DNA of 64,000 bases from Streptomyces sp. NBC_00091 (GTDB lineage Bacteria; Actinomycetota; Actinomycetes; Streptomycetales; Streptomycetaceae), in contig NZ_JAPEMA010000001.1 of the NCBI RefSeq assembly GCF_026343185.1, forward strand, positions 1,612,001 through 1,676,000. The letters are read 5' to 3'. Within the stretch, counting starts at the first letter, position 1. The number at the start of each line of letters is the position of its first letter. This document shows positions 31,313 through 40,517 of this stretch, piece after piece. A program made the translations under genes and the position numbers. Under the pieces are notes generated by a model that was not told the origin of the DNA, did not search any database, and saw only the letters and a program-made list of their open reading frames with translations.

Positions 31313-33717
31313 CCGTCCCCGTCCGCGTCCAGGCGCAGCGGGTCGCTGCCGTTGACCTTCATCCGCTGGGGGAACTGGTGGGAGGCCAGCCAGTCGCAGC
31401 GGGCCTTGGTCGTCTTCTTCACCTCCGCCGGGAAGGTGCCCGGAACGCACACGCTCGCCGTTCCGTAGTGCCGGTCGCAGCCGGCGACGGTGGGCGCGAC
31501 CGGGGCCGCTTCACGCTTCGCGGGGTTGGGCTTCGGTCCGGCGAGCTTGTCGGCGAAGGCGTGTTCGTGCGGGGCGGGCTGCTGCTGGGCCACCGCCAGC
31601 GAGGGCGCTCCGCCCAGGTGGACCCAGGTCGCCACCGACGGGACGCCGTTCGCGTCGACCCCGAAGAGCATGTACCAGCCGGGCGGCGCCAGGTTGGGGT
31701 TGCTGGTGACGTTCAGGTCGATGGTGGTGTTGTTGACCACCGTCATCGGCAGGTCCACGAACCGCTGGTTGGGGTCGGAGGAGTGGGTGACCGCCGCCGG
31801 GCGGATCAGCTCCGCCTTGACGATCGGCCGGTCGACGGTGATCCGCTGCGTGTCCCCGTACACCCACTCCGTGTCGATCACCGAGGTGAGCTGCGGGCGC
31901 GGTCCCTTGAACAGGTAGGGCGGCGTGTAGACGGACACCGCGTGGTTGTACGTGCCGTTGCCCGGGTTGTCCCCGACCGACATGACCCGGCCGTCGGGCA
32001 GCAGGAACGCGCCGGAGTGGTAGGTGCGCGGGATCGGGTCGGTGGCGAGGCCCGCCTGGTAGGTGTTGCTGGTGGGGTCGAAGAAGGAGGCCTCGAAGAC
32101 CGGGTCGGCGCGGTCGTGGAGGCCGCCGCCGGTCTCCAGCACCTTGCCGTCGGGCAGCAGCACGGCGGAGACGTACATCTTGCCCTCGGCGCCGGCCTGC
32201 GGGCGCTTGCCCGTGCCGGTGTCGACGAGGCCCTGCGGGAGGTCGGGGCCTGCGGTGTAGGCGGGGCTCGGCTTCTTCAGGTCGATGATGTCGGTGAGCC
32301 GGTTGGCCGCCGGGTTGGACTCGTTGTTGCCGCCACCGACGGTCAGGACCCGCTGGTCCTGGGCCGGGGGCAGCAGGACGCTCGCCGACTCGTCGCGCTC
32401 GTCCTTCTTGCGCAGTCCGGGCACGTCGGTGATGGTGTTGGCGTCGTAGTCGTAGACGGAGGCGCCCGAACCGGGCGTGCCGTTGCCGAAGGTGTGGCTG
32501 CCGGAGTAGAAGAGCCGGCCGTCCTGCATGAGGATCATCGAGGGGTACAGGCCCCAGTACGACCAGGTCTGGTTGACCTCGTTCATCGGCAGCCACTTGC
32601 CCTGCGCCGCCGAGAACTTCTCCGCGGTGACGTTGCCCGTGGAGTCCTCCTTCAGCCCGCCGAAGGAGATCACGTCACCGTTGCCGAGGATGGTGGCGGA
32701 CGGGTACCAGTGGCCCCCGTTCATGTCGTTGGTCTTCGTGTACGTCTCGGTGGCCGGGTCGAAGACGTACGAGTCCTTCAGGCCCTGGTAGCCGATCTTG
32801 CCGTCGGCGGACGGGTAGCCCTTGTTCCCGCTCATGACCAGCACCCGGCCGTCGGCCAGCTGCACGTGCCCGGAACAGAACATGTCCACGGGCGTCGGGA
32901 TCGTCTTGACGCTGCCCGCCACCGGGTCGTAGACGGCGGAGGTGAAGGTCCCGGCGTTGAACTGCGATATGTCGTTGCCGGAGCCGGCGATCAGCAGCAC
33001 CTTGCCGTTCTTGAGGACCACGGCGTGCATCGAACGCACCGGGTTCTGGGCGGCCATCACCTCCCACTTGCCCTTGGCGCACTGCTCGGCCGTGCCCGTG
33101 CAGGTGGGCTGGGGCAGGGGGGCGGCCACCTCCTCCAGCGCGTAGTCGTCGGTGGTGAGGGTGCCCACGCCGTATACGGACAGACCCCACGCGATCTTGT
33201 CGGTGTTCGGCGGGACGGCCGGCGTACGGACCTCCGTACGCGCCCACGCGGCGCTGACCGGCGGGTTCTGCAGGTCGGCCCAGTACTGCCAGCCTGCGGT
33301 GGTGTCGTGGCGGAACACGGTCACCGACACGTCGGGGGTGTTCGACTTGTACCAGGCGGACAGGTCGTACTGCTTTCCCGGGACGACGGTGGGCGCGCAG
33401 GTGGTGTTCTCCGTGACCAGGGCCTTGCGGTCGCCGTCGACGCGGCGGGTGAGCGAGACCTTCATGGCCTTGGTGCCGCTGTGCGCGTCGGCGACGGTGG
33501 CGAAGGTGAAGTCGTTGTCGCCCCAGCCGGATTTGGACCAGCAGGAGGGCATGTCGGAGCCGGCCGGGCCGGCGGTCTCGAAGCCCGGATTGGTGAGCAG
33601 GTTGGGCGGTCCGGCCGTGGCCTGCTGCGGTGCGGTCAGGAGCAGGCAGGCGGTCATCGCCCCGACGGAGAGCAGGGCGGCCCGGCGCCCCGCCCTCCGT
33701 CGGATCTTCCTTCGCAT
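31300..33717 (-). CDS. GlxA-like galactose oxidase (copper radical oxidase), multidomain
   Basis: 805 residues from ATG 33717 with GAAAGGA upstream. A signal peptide (to ~35) leads to a jelly-roll carbohydrate-binding-like domain (residues ~38-200, LLTNPGFETAG), then a kelch oxidase core and Ig-like E-set (~215-705). Catalytic residues fit galactose oxidase: Cys281 (FCSGHVQL) and Tyr338 (GGHWYPS) for the thioether cofactor, Tyr566-His567 (TYHSGAF) and His645 (VTHSSDPNQR) as copper ligands, with Trp385/Trp388 nearby. The C-terminal ~60 residues carry LDADGDGYTC of an Excalibur-type calcium motif. It would oxidise primary alcohols of glycans to aldehydes at the cell surface. Confidence 0.9.
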   Translation of the reverse strand: MRRKIRRRAGRRAALLSVGAMTACLLLTAPQQATAGPPNLLTNPGFETAGPAGSDMPSCWSKSGWGDNDFTFATVADAHSGTKAMKVSLTRRVDGDRKALVTENTTCAPTVVPGKQYDLSAWYKSNTPDVSVTVFRHDTTAGWQYWADLQNPPVSAAWARTEVRTPAVPPNTDKIAWGLSVYGVGTLTTDDYALEEVAAPLPQPTCTGTAEQCAKGKWEVMAAQNPVRSMHAVVLKNGKVLLIAGSGNDISQFNAGTFTSAVYDPVAGSVKTIPTPVDMFCSGHVQLADGRVLVMSGNKGYPSADGKIGYQGLKDSYVFDPATETYTKTNDMNGGHWYPSATILGNGDVISFGGLKEDSTGNVTAEKFSAAQGKWLPMNEVNQTWSYWGLYPSMILMQDGRLFYSGSHTFGNGTPGSGASVYDYDANTITDVPGLRKKDERDESASVLLPPAQDQRVLTVGGGNNESNPAANRLTDIIDLKKPSPAYTAGPDLPQGLVDTGTGKRPQAGAEGKMYVSAVLLPDGKVLETGGGLHDRADPVFEASFFDPTSNTYQAGLATDPIPRTYHSGAFLLPDGRVMSVGDNPGNGTYNHAVSVYTPPYLFKGPRPQLTSVIDTEWVYGDTQRITVDRPIVKAELIRPAAVTHSSDPNQRFVDLPMTVVNNTTIDLNVTSNPNLAPPGWYMLFGVDANGVPSVATWVHLGGAPSLAVAQQQPAPHEHAFADKLAGPKPNPAKREAAPVAPTVAGCDRHYGTASVCVPGTFPAEVKKTTKARCDWLASHQFPQRMKVNGSDPLRLDADGDGYTC

Positions 33718-33740
33718 ACGAGGGGTCCTTTCGGTGCGGC

Positions 33741-34940
33741 TCAACTCCTGGCGGTGGGCACCGCGCGTGGCCCGCGCGGCAGGTAGACGAGCGCTTCGGT
33801 GGCGGCGAAGCGCAGTACGAAGGTGGTGACCAGCGCGAGGGCCGTCGCGGGCAGCACCTCCAGGCCGAACCGGCCCACGAACAGCGCGATCAGCGGGATG
33901 CGCAGCAGCAGGTCGGCGTTGGCGAGGAGGGCGAAGCGCCCGATGCGGTCCGCCCAGTGGCGGTGGCGGCGCCGGTCGCGGAAGAGCAGGGTCTCGATGA
34001 GGAGGAAGTTCCACAGCACCCCGGCCTGGTTCGCGAGCACCTCGGCGGCGAGGTACTGCATCCCGGCGTGGGTGAGCAGCCAGAGCGCGACCAGGTTGGG
34101 CACGAAGCCGGTGAGCCCGATCAGCCCGAAGCCGACCATCCGGGCGAGCGGGCTCGCGGAGCGCAGGGCCGCCAGGTGCGTCAGGAAGCGCAGGCCTTCA
34201 CGGGCGGTGGACTTGGACTCCCCGGCGAAGCGGTCCTGGAAGACGAAGGGCACCTCGGCGCGCCGCTGCGGGCGGCAGCGGACGGCCAGCTCCAGCAGGA
34301 TCTTGTAGCCGAGCGGCTTGAGGGCGTCGGCGGTCACCGCCGAGCGGCGCATCGCGAAGAAGCCGCTCATCGGGTCGCTGATGCCGCGCAGCGCGCGCGG
34401 GAAGAGCCCCTTGGCCAGCCAGGTCGCACCGCGCGAGACGGCCACCCGGTAGCTCCCGGCCAGCCCCGCCCGGCTGCCGCCGGGGAGGTAGCGGGAGGCG
34501 ACGACGAGGTCGGCTCCGGTGCGTTCGCCCTCGCCGACGAGTTCGGGGACCAGGTGCGGCGGGTGCTGGAGGTCGGCGTCCATGACGACGATCCAGTCGG
34601 AGCCGGCCCGCTTGACCCCTTCGACGACGGCCCCGCCGAGGCCGCCGTCCGGGCTCTCGCGGTGCAGGACGGACACCGGGAAGGGGCAGTCGCCGGCCGC
34701 CTTCTCGATCACGGCCGGGGTGTCGTCGGTGGAGTCGTCGACGAACAGCACCTCGCAGGGCAGCTCGTCCGGGATCGAGGCGCGCAGGCGCCTCAGCAGC
34801 TCCCCGACGTTGGCGGACTCGTTGTAGGTCGGGATGATCAGGGTGACGCTGCCGGCCGTGACGCTGCCGGAGGCGGCAGAACGTGGAGCGTCGGCTTCCG
34901 GATCATCCAGGGTATGCGGGGGCCACAGGTCCTCGCTCAT
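33741..34940 (-). CDS. GT2 glycosyltransferase fused to GtrA domain
   Basis: 399 residues. The N-terminal catalytic domain is dolichol-phosphate-mannose-synthase-like (VTLIIPTYNESANVGELLRRL, VLFVDDSTDDT, VVMDADLQHPP, GFFAMRR). Residues ~270-390 form a four-helix GtrA domain (ARMVGFGLIGLTGFVPNLVALWLL...AGVLWNFLLIETLLFRDRRR). It should transfer a sugar from NDP-sugar to a polyprenyl phosphate and flip it or help its membrane transfer. The product would feed the neighbouring GT39/GT83-like enzyme. It starts 6 nt after that gene's stop. Confidence 0.92.
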   Translation of the reverse strand: MSEDLWPPHTLDDPEADAPRSAASGSVTAGSVTLIIPTYNESANVGELLRRLRASIPDELPCEVLFVDDSTDDTPAVIEKAAGDCPFPVSVLHRESPDGGLGGAVVEGVKRAGSDWIVVMDADLQHPPHLVPELVGEGERTGADLVVASRYLPGGSRAGLAGSYRVAVSRGATWLAKGLFPRALRGISDPMSGFFAMRRSAVTADALKPLGYKILLELAVRCRPQRRAEVPFVFQDRFAGESKSTAREGLRFLTHLAALRSASPLARMVGFGLIGLTGFVPNLVALWLLTHAGMQYLAAEVLANQAGVLWNFLLIETLLFRDRRRHRHWADRIGRFALLANADLLLRIPLIALFVGRFGLEVLPATALALVTTFVLRFAATEALVYLPRGPRAVPTARS

Positions 34941-34946
34941 CGTGGT

Positions 34947-36683
34947 TCAGCTCCCACTCTCGCGGTCGGTGCGGCGGATCTCGATACGGTCCTCGCCCGT
35001 ACCGAAGACGGCGACCGCGGTCGAATGCTCCAGAGCAGCCTTCACGTTGGGCAGGTCCGCCGCATCGCGACGCACGGTGGGCGAGGAGACTACGTAGTCG
35101 ATGTCCCGCCAGCCCCGCGGCAAGGTCTTGGTGACGGCCGGGTCGAGGTCCGCCTTGTAGAACCAGATGGCGCCGTCCCCGGGTGCAAAGCCGTGGTGAA
35201 CAGCATCGAGCCAGAGCGCGTCGTCGACGAGGACGCGGGTGTTCGCCGGGTCGGCCACCCCGCTGCCGAGCCAGGCCGCGGCCTGCCGGTAGGGGGCGTT
35301 GGCGTCGACCGTGAGCGCCGTGCGGTTGCCCTCGTACCAGCGCGGCAGCACGTACGCGGCGGCCGCCGCGGCCAGTACGCCGACCAGCGCCCACCGCGCG
35401 TACACCAGGGCCTTGTGCTCCCCCGGCCCGCGCCGGCGGCGCAGCACGGCGTGCGTGACGCTGGCCGCGGCGGCCGCGAGGACCAGGGCGAGGAAGGGCA
35501 GGGCCTGGATCACGTACATCGCCGGGAGGTAGCCGGAGGGCCGCATCGCGACCACCGCGAGGATCACCGCGGCCAGGGCCGGCCCGGCGAGCGCGCGGGC
35601 GGTGACGGACCACCGATAGGTGGCCAGCAGCAGGACGGCGCCGGCCAGCCCGCCGAGCGGCAGGACGGTGTCGTAGTACAGCCACGACTGGAACACCCCG
35701 TGCGAGCCGGAGCCGGGGTCCAGGATGAAGCCGGAGCCCGGGCGGCTCATCTGGTAGGTGATGCCGTCGATGAGGGAGACGTGCCCGGCGCCGGGCAGCA
35801 GCTCGTCGTTGAGCAGGGCGAACAGCGGGTACGACAGCCCTATCAGCGCGCAGGCGGTGATCGCCCCCGTCACGGCGAACTTGCGGGTGTCGCGGTGGCT
35901 GTGGCGCCACATCGTCACCAGCAGCGCCGGGAGCACCACCAGCATCGTCTCCTTGGTCAGGACGGCGGTGGCGGCCGCCAGCCCCGAACCGAAGTGGTGC
36001 CACAGGTGACGGCTGGGGGACGCGGCGAGGCAGAAGGCCAGCAGCATCCACATCACGGCGAGGTTGTCGAGGAAGATCTCCCGCTGGAGGACGACGGAGA
36101 GCGGGGAGAGCCCGAAGAGCCCCATCGCCAGCCCCGCCGCCCACCGCGGCAGCCACAGCCGGCGCGCCAGGACGTAGATCAGCACCGAGCTGGCGGCCGA
36201 GACGGCCAGCATCGAGAAGCGCATCGGCGCGACCGTCATCCACTCGGGCACGAAGAGGGCCGGCAGGTACGTCAGGCCCGCGACCTGGATCCAGCCCAGC
36301 GGCGGATGGTCGTACCAGTACGTGTAGTGGGCCAGGCCGTCACCCTGCTGGACGGCCCAGGCCTGCGCCAGGTAGGTGCCCTCGTCGTCGCTCAGGGTCG
36401 GGAAGTTGGTGATGTTCCAGCCCTGTACGAGGACGATCGCCAGCAGGATCACACCGCAGAGCAGCAGGTCGGGGCGGGAGGAGCGGAAACGCACCATCGG
36501 GCGGGCCGGCGCGGGACGCACCCCGAGACCGCCCTGGCGCCCGGAGCGCCCGGAGCCCTCGGAGCCCTCGGAACGCCCGGAGTCACCGGAGCCGGGCGGA
36601 CGGCGTACGGGCAGGAGCTGGGCGGTGTCGGCGGCAGCGTCCGCCGGCTGGGGATCAGTGGCCGTGGGCAGGGTGGCGGTCAC
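34947..36683 (-). CDS. GT39/GT83-like membrane glycosyltransferase
   Basis: 578 residues from GTG 36683, which overlaps the upstream stop (GTGA). After a ~80-residue cytoplasmic Pro/Ser/Gly region come about 11 membrane helices. The first loop has the family acidic pair NFPTLSDDEGTYLAQAW, then YWYDHPPLGWIQVAGL and REIFLDNLAVMWMLLAFCLA, as in ArnT/PMT-type enzymes that use polyprenyl-phosphate sugars. The C-terminal ~150 residues form an outside domain. Substrates are unknown. It is probably served by the GT2-GtrA protein encoded next. Confidence 0.88.
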   Translation of the reverse strand: MTATLPTATDPQPADAAADTAQLLPVRRPPGSGDSGRSEGSEGSGRSGRQGGLGVRPAPARPMVRFRSSRPDLLLCGVILLAIVLVQGWNITNFPTLSDDEGTYLAQAWAVQQGDGLAHYTYWYDHPPLGWIQVAGLTYLPALFVPEWMTVAPMRFSMLAVSAASSVLIYVLARRLWLPRWAAGLAMGLFGLSPLSVVLQREIFLDNLAVMWMLLAFCLAASPSRHLWHHFGSGLAAATAVLTKETMLVVLPALLVTMWRHSHRDTRKFAVTGAITACALIGLSYPLFALLNDELLPGAGHVSLIDGITYQMSRPGSGFILDPGSGSHGVFQSWLYYDTVLPLGGLAGAVLLLATYRWSVTARALAGPALAAVILAVVAMRPSGYLPAMYVIQALPFLALVLAAAAASVTHAVLRRRRGPGEHKALVYARWALVGVLAAAAAAYVLPRWYEGNRTALTVDANAPYRQAAAWLGSGVADPANTRVLVDDALWLDAVHHGFAPGDGAIWFYKADLDPAVTKTLPRGWRDIDYVVSSPTVRRDAADLPNVKAALEHSTAVAVFGTGEDRIEIRRTDRESGS

Positions 36684-37969
36684 TGGAGGCTGTCCTCTCG
36701 GATCGGGGTGGCGGAGGTCAGGTGGGCGCCGGTGTGGCTGGTCAGCTCCCACTCGTTGCGGCCGCGCTGCTCGCGCCAGACCGCGCGGATCGCGGCGCCC
36801 GCCAGCATCACCTGGTAGAAGGGGCCGCCGACGACGAGCTTGAGGTAGTGCACGAAGCGCACGCGCAGACCGTACTGGCGGCCGAAGTCGTGCAGGCCGA
36901 CGATCTCGAAGACGAAGGTCACCATCGCCGTGATCATGGGGAGGAAGGTGATGATCGCGATGCCGACCGGGACGTCGAGGAAGACCGCCACGGCGCAGTT
37001 GACCGGGATGATCACCCCCGAGGTGGCCTGCATGAAGGGGGTCATCAGGGTGTAGCGCGCCAGCCAGCGCTGGCCGCGGCCCGGCAGCTGCTGCCAGTCC
37101 TTCTTGCGGTAGACCTGAAGGAAGCCCTGGTTCCAGCGGGTGCGCTGCTTGAGCAGGCTCATCAGCGAACCGGGGGTCTCCTCACGGGTGACCATGTCGG
37201 AGTCGTACGCGACGACCACCTTCTTGCCCACCGAGGACAACCGCACGCCCAGGTCGCAGTCCTCGGCGAGGCAGTTCTGGTCCCAGCCGCCGGCCTCGCG
37301 CAGCACACCGGTGCGCACGAAGACGGTGTTGCCGCCCAGCGGGATGAAGCCCTTCTCGGCGTGCAGGTGGAGGCGGGAGCGGAACCAGAAGAAGTACTCC
37401 AGGCAGTTGCGCAGGCTGTACCAGCTGGAGTGGAAGTTGATGAGCTGGACCCCGCCCTGCACCACGTCCGCCCCGGTGGCGCGGAAGGCGTGGTCGACGT
37501 GGGTGAGCAGCTCGGGGTGGACCTGGTCCTCGGCGTCGAAGACCCCGACGATGTCGCCCCGGCAGTGCGGGAGGGCGGTGTTGAGGGCCTTCGGCTTGTT
37601 CTTCGTCTCGTTGTGGTCGACGACGACCCGCACCCGCTCGGGCGCCCGGGCGGCGGCCCGCTCGGCCACGGCGGTCGTCTCCGGGTCGTCGTGGCCGACG
37701 ATGACGATGATCTCGTAGTCGGTGTGGCTCGACTCGAGCAGCCGGTCGATGGTGTGTTCCAGAACGGCCTGCTCGTGGCGGGCGGGCAGCAGCAGCGAGA
37801 AGGACAGCCGGCCCCCGCCGTCGGGGCTGTCGAAGCGCGTCGAGGCGAGCGTCTCGGGCGTGCGCCACGCGTGCATCTGCCACCACAGCGTGAAGGCAGC
37901 CATCCAGAAGAGCGCCAGAGATATGGCGGAAATGAACACGGAAGTGAACAAACCGTCCCCCACAGACAT
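36680..37969 (-). CDS. Cellulose-synthase-like GT2 glycosyltransferase (CslA-type)
   Basis: 429 residues from ATG 37969. One N-terminal membrane helix, a cytoplasmic GT-A domain with HDDPET, DAEDQVHPE (DxD), AEDCDLG and QRTRWNQG (QxxRW processivity motif), and about four C-terminal helices (TSGVIIPVNCAVAVFL, IAIITFLPMITAMVTFVFEIVGL, VVGGPFYQVMLAG). The QxxRW motif implies repeated addition of a beta-linked sugar. In Streptomyces cslA lies beside glxA, and here it heads an operon ending with a glxA-like gene. It is much shorter than the main CslA, so probably a paralogue. A GC hairpin is in its leader (38002-38038). Confidence 0.9.
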   Translation of the reverse strand: MSVGDGLFTSVFISAISLALFWMAAFTLWWQMHAWRTPETLASTRFDSPDGGGRLSFSLLLPARHEQAVLEHTIDRLLESSHTDYEIIVIVGHDDPETTAVAERAAARAPERVRVVVDHNETKNKPKALNTALPHCRGDIVGVFDAEDQVHPELLTHVDHAFRATGADVVQGGVQLINFHSSWYSLRNCLEYFFWFRSRLHLHAEKGFIPLGGNTVFVRTGVLREAGGWDQNCLAEDCDLGVRLSSVGKKVVVAYDSDMVTREETPGSLMSLLKQRTRWNQGFLQVYRKKDWQQLPGRGQRWLARYTLMTPFMQATSGVIIPVNCAVAVFLDVPVGIAIITFLPMITAMVTFVFEIVGLHDFGRQYGLRVRFVHYLKLVVGGPFYQVMLAGAAIRAVWREQRGRNEWELTSHTGAHLTSATPIREDSLQ

Positions 37970-38001
37970 GCCGCAACCCCAGGCGGCGAACGAAGACCCC
38001 C

Positions 38002-38038
38002 CGGAGGCCGGAGCGGGCCCCCCGGCCCGCCGCCTCCG
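38002..38038 (-). promoter_or_regulatory. GC-rich leader hairpin before the cslA-like gene
   Basis: CGGAGGC (38002-38008) pairs with GCCTCCG (38032-38038) and encloses an inner GCGGGCC/GGCCCGC stem. It lies 33 bp upstream of the cslA-like start. It may be a leader structure or a chance GC palindrome. Confidence 0.35.
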
Positions 38039-38191
38039 CTTCCCCCACGTGCGCACCCCCCAGTGCGCTGTCTCGGTGACTCCCGAAGACACGAGACTAG
38101 GCACCAAAGATGAAACTGAGGCGCCGCCTGGATAAAAACCACGTTTCCGAGTTGACGTACGGCAACCGGAATTGACGGTACTCCGCCAGAA

Positions 38192-40246
38192 TCAGGGATG
38201 AACCACACCCAACTGCTCTGCCAGTTCGACCAGTTCGGTCGTAGGCCGCGCGCAGACGAAATGGCGGCAGACATACGCCGTCGGAAGGTCGCTCACAAGT
38301 GTGCGCTCGGCCAGAAGGGGGAACTCGCCCCCGCTGCCGTCCGCCGCACGCGGCAGACCGACCGCCACCACCGCCCCGGGAGCCGTCCCCAGCAACGCCG
38401 TCCGGTGCAGCGCGGCCCGCGCCGGATCCTCCGGATGACCGACGACGGCCACCTCGCGCGGCCCGTCGACGAGCGCCTCCGCGACCGCCAGACCGTGCCC
38501 GATGAAGCGCGGGGCGCGCGGCCCCAGGGCGTGCACCACCCCGAGCGCCCGCTCGGCCGCCTCCCGGTGCGGCTGCGAGCCGGTGTGCGCGGCGTACGAG
38601 AGCAGCGCGCCGGCCGCCGCCGTCCAGCCGGAGGGGGCCGCGGTGTCCGTCGGGTCCTGCGGCCGGCGGATCAGCTTCTCGGCGTCGTGCGCCGTGTCGT
38701 AGAGGGAGCCGTCCTCGGCGGTGAACCGGGCCATGACCAGGTCGACGAGGAACCCGGCGAACTCCAGCCACACCCCCTCGCCGGTGACGGAGGCCAGCGC
38801 GAGAAACCCCTCCGCCACGTCGCCGTAGTCCTCGAGCACCCCGGCGTTGGCCCCGGCCCTGCCGTCCTTGCTGGTCCGCGCCAGCCGGGCCATCCCGTCC
38901 ATGTGGACCCGTACCAGCAGGTCGGCGGCCTCGATGGCCCGCTCGACCAGATCCGGCCGCTCGAAGAAGGCCCCGCACTCGGCCAGCGCCGCGATGGCCA
39001 GCCCGTTCCAGGCGGCGACCACCTTGTCGTCCCGCCCGGGCGCGGGCCGCTCGGCGCGGGCGGCCAGCAGCCGCTCCTTGATCCCGGCGATCCGCCCGGC
39101 GTCCACCGCCGGGCCGTCCTGCGGCAGTTGCAGCACCGACTTCCCGTGCTCGAAGGTCCCCTCCCCCGTGACCCCGAAGTACGCGGCCGCCAGCTCGCCG
39201 TCCGCCTCCCCCAGCACCTCGGCCAGCTGGGCGGGAGTCCAGGCGTAGTACGCCCCCTCCACGTGCTTCCCGCTCAGCGGCTCCTCGCTGTCCGCGTCGA
39301 GCGCGGAGGCGAACCCGCCCTGCTCGGTGCGCAGTTCACGGACCATGAAGTCCGCGGTCTCCAGCGCGACGCGCCGCGCCAGATCGGAACCGGTGGCCCG
39401 CCACAGGTGCGCGTAGACCCGGCACAAAAGCGCATTGTCGTAGAGCATCTTCTCGAAGTGGGGCACGACCCACTCCCGGTCCACGGAGTACCGCGCGAAC
39501 CCGCCGCCCAGCTGGTCGTAGATCCCGCCCCGGGCCATCGCCTCGCACGTGTCGGCGGCCATCTGCAGGGCCCCCTCGGACCCGGTCCGGGCGTGGTGGC
39601 GCAGCAGGAACTCCAGCACCATGGACGGCGGGAACTTCGGCGCCCCGCCGAACCCGCCGCGCGTGGCGTCGTACTCCCGCGTCAGCCCGAGCAGCGCCCG
39701 CCCCAGCTCCTCGGGCCCGGGGACGCCGGCCTTCCCGTAGTCCAGCTGCCGCCCCGCCAGATCCCGCACGATCCGCTGCGCGACCTCGGCGACCTCCTCG
39801 GGCCGCCCGACCCACGCGGTCCGCACGCCTTCGAGTACCTGCATGAAGGAGGGCATCCCGTGCCGGGGCTCGGGCGGGAAGTAGGTCCCGAAGTAGAAGG
39901 GCTCCGCGTCGGGCGTGAGGAACACGGTCATGGGCCACCCGCCCTGGCCGGTCGCCGCCTGCACGGCCTCCATGTAGACGGCGTCGACGTCGGGCCGCTC
40001 CTCGCGGTCCACCTTGATGTTGACGAAGTGTTCGTTCATGTAGGCGGCCGCCAGCTCGTCCTCGAACGATTCGTGGGCCATGACATGACACCAATGGCAC
40101 GAGCTATACCCAACGCTTAGCAGAACGGGTACGCCCCGCTCCCTCGCCTCCGCGAACGCCTCGGGCGACCACGGCCACCACTCGACCGGATTGTCGGCGT
40201 GCTGGAGCAGATACGGCGAGGTCTCGTTCGCGAGGCGGTTCGACAT
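38192..40246 (-). CDS. Thioredoxin-domain YyaL/DUF255 family protein
   Basis: 684 residues from ATG 40246 (ATG 40255 is in frame). The N-terminal domain is thioredoxin-like: [20 protein letters not shown], then [21 protein letters not shown] with the CHWC pair (Cys50, Cys53), and [29 protein letters not shown]. The remainder is an alpha/alpha-barrel glycoside-hydrolase-like domain ([58 protein letters not shown]). Cytoplasmic; exact function unknown. Relatives are SSP411 and B. subtilis YyaL. Normal length and intact. Confidence 0.95.
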   Translation of the reverse strand: MSNRLANETSPYLLQHADNPVEWWPWSPEAFAEARERGVPVLLSVGYSSCHWCHVMAHESFEDELAAAYMNEHFVNIKVDREERPDVDAVYMEAVQAATGQGGWPMTVFLTPDAEPFYFGTYFPPEPRHGMPSFMQVLEGVRTAWVGRPEEVAEVAQRIVRDLAGRQLDYGKAGVPGPEELGRALLGLTREYDATRGGFGGAPKFPPSMVLEFLLRHHARTGSEGALQMAADTCEAMARGGIYDQLGGGFARYSVDREWVVPHFEKMLYDNALLCRVYAHLWRATGSDLARRVALETADFMVRELRTEQGGFASALDADSEEPLSGKHVEGAYYAWTPAQLAEVLGEADGELAAAYFGVTGEGTFEHGKSVLQLPQDGPAVDAGRIAGIKERLLAARAERPAPGRDDKVVAAWNGLAIAALAECGAFFERPDLVERAIEAADLLVRVHMDGMARLARTSKDGRAGANAGVLEDYGDVAEGFLALASVTGEGVWLEFAGFLVDLVMARFTAEDGSLYDTAHDAEKLIRRPQDPTDTAAPSGWTAAAGALLSYAAHTGSQPHREAAERALGVVHALGPRAPRFIGHGLAVAEALVDGPREVAVVGHPEDPARAALHRTALLGTAPGAVVAVGLPRAADGSGGEFPLLAERTLVSDLPTAYVCRHFVCARPTTELVELAEQLGVVHP

Positions 40247-40517
40247 ACGTCCCATCCTGCCGCACCGGCCGGTCCCCGCCCCGCGACGGGGCCATCAGGC
40301 CGCCGGTTCGGCCGCCGCCAGGCGATCAGCCCGTTTCCACACCGGAACCACGCGCGAATGGTCCCAGCCTGGCGGGCGTCTCTGGCGTACATATATGCAC
40401 GCCGTTGGCCGCGCAGGCGCCAACTCCCTCTGAAGTAGCTCAGATTCCTCGCGCGGGCGACTGTCCCGCAGCACACTTGGCGCACGCGTGTGCCGGAGCT
40501 CTGCGAGGAGGATGCCG

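Noticed and set aside
33630..36818. A plus-strand frame of over 1000 codons opposite the glycosyltransferase genes
   Set aside because: It mirrors genuine minus-strand genes with intact GT and oxidase motifs. Its translation is low-complexity Gly/Arg/Ala without domains, a normal effect of high-GC codon bias.
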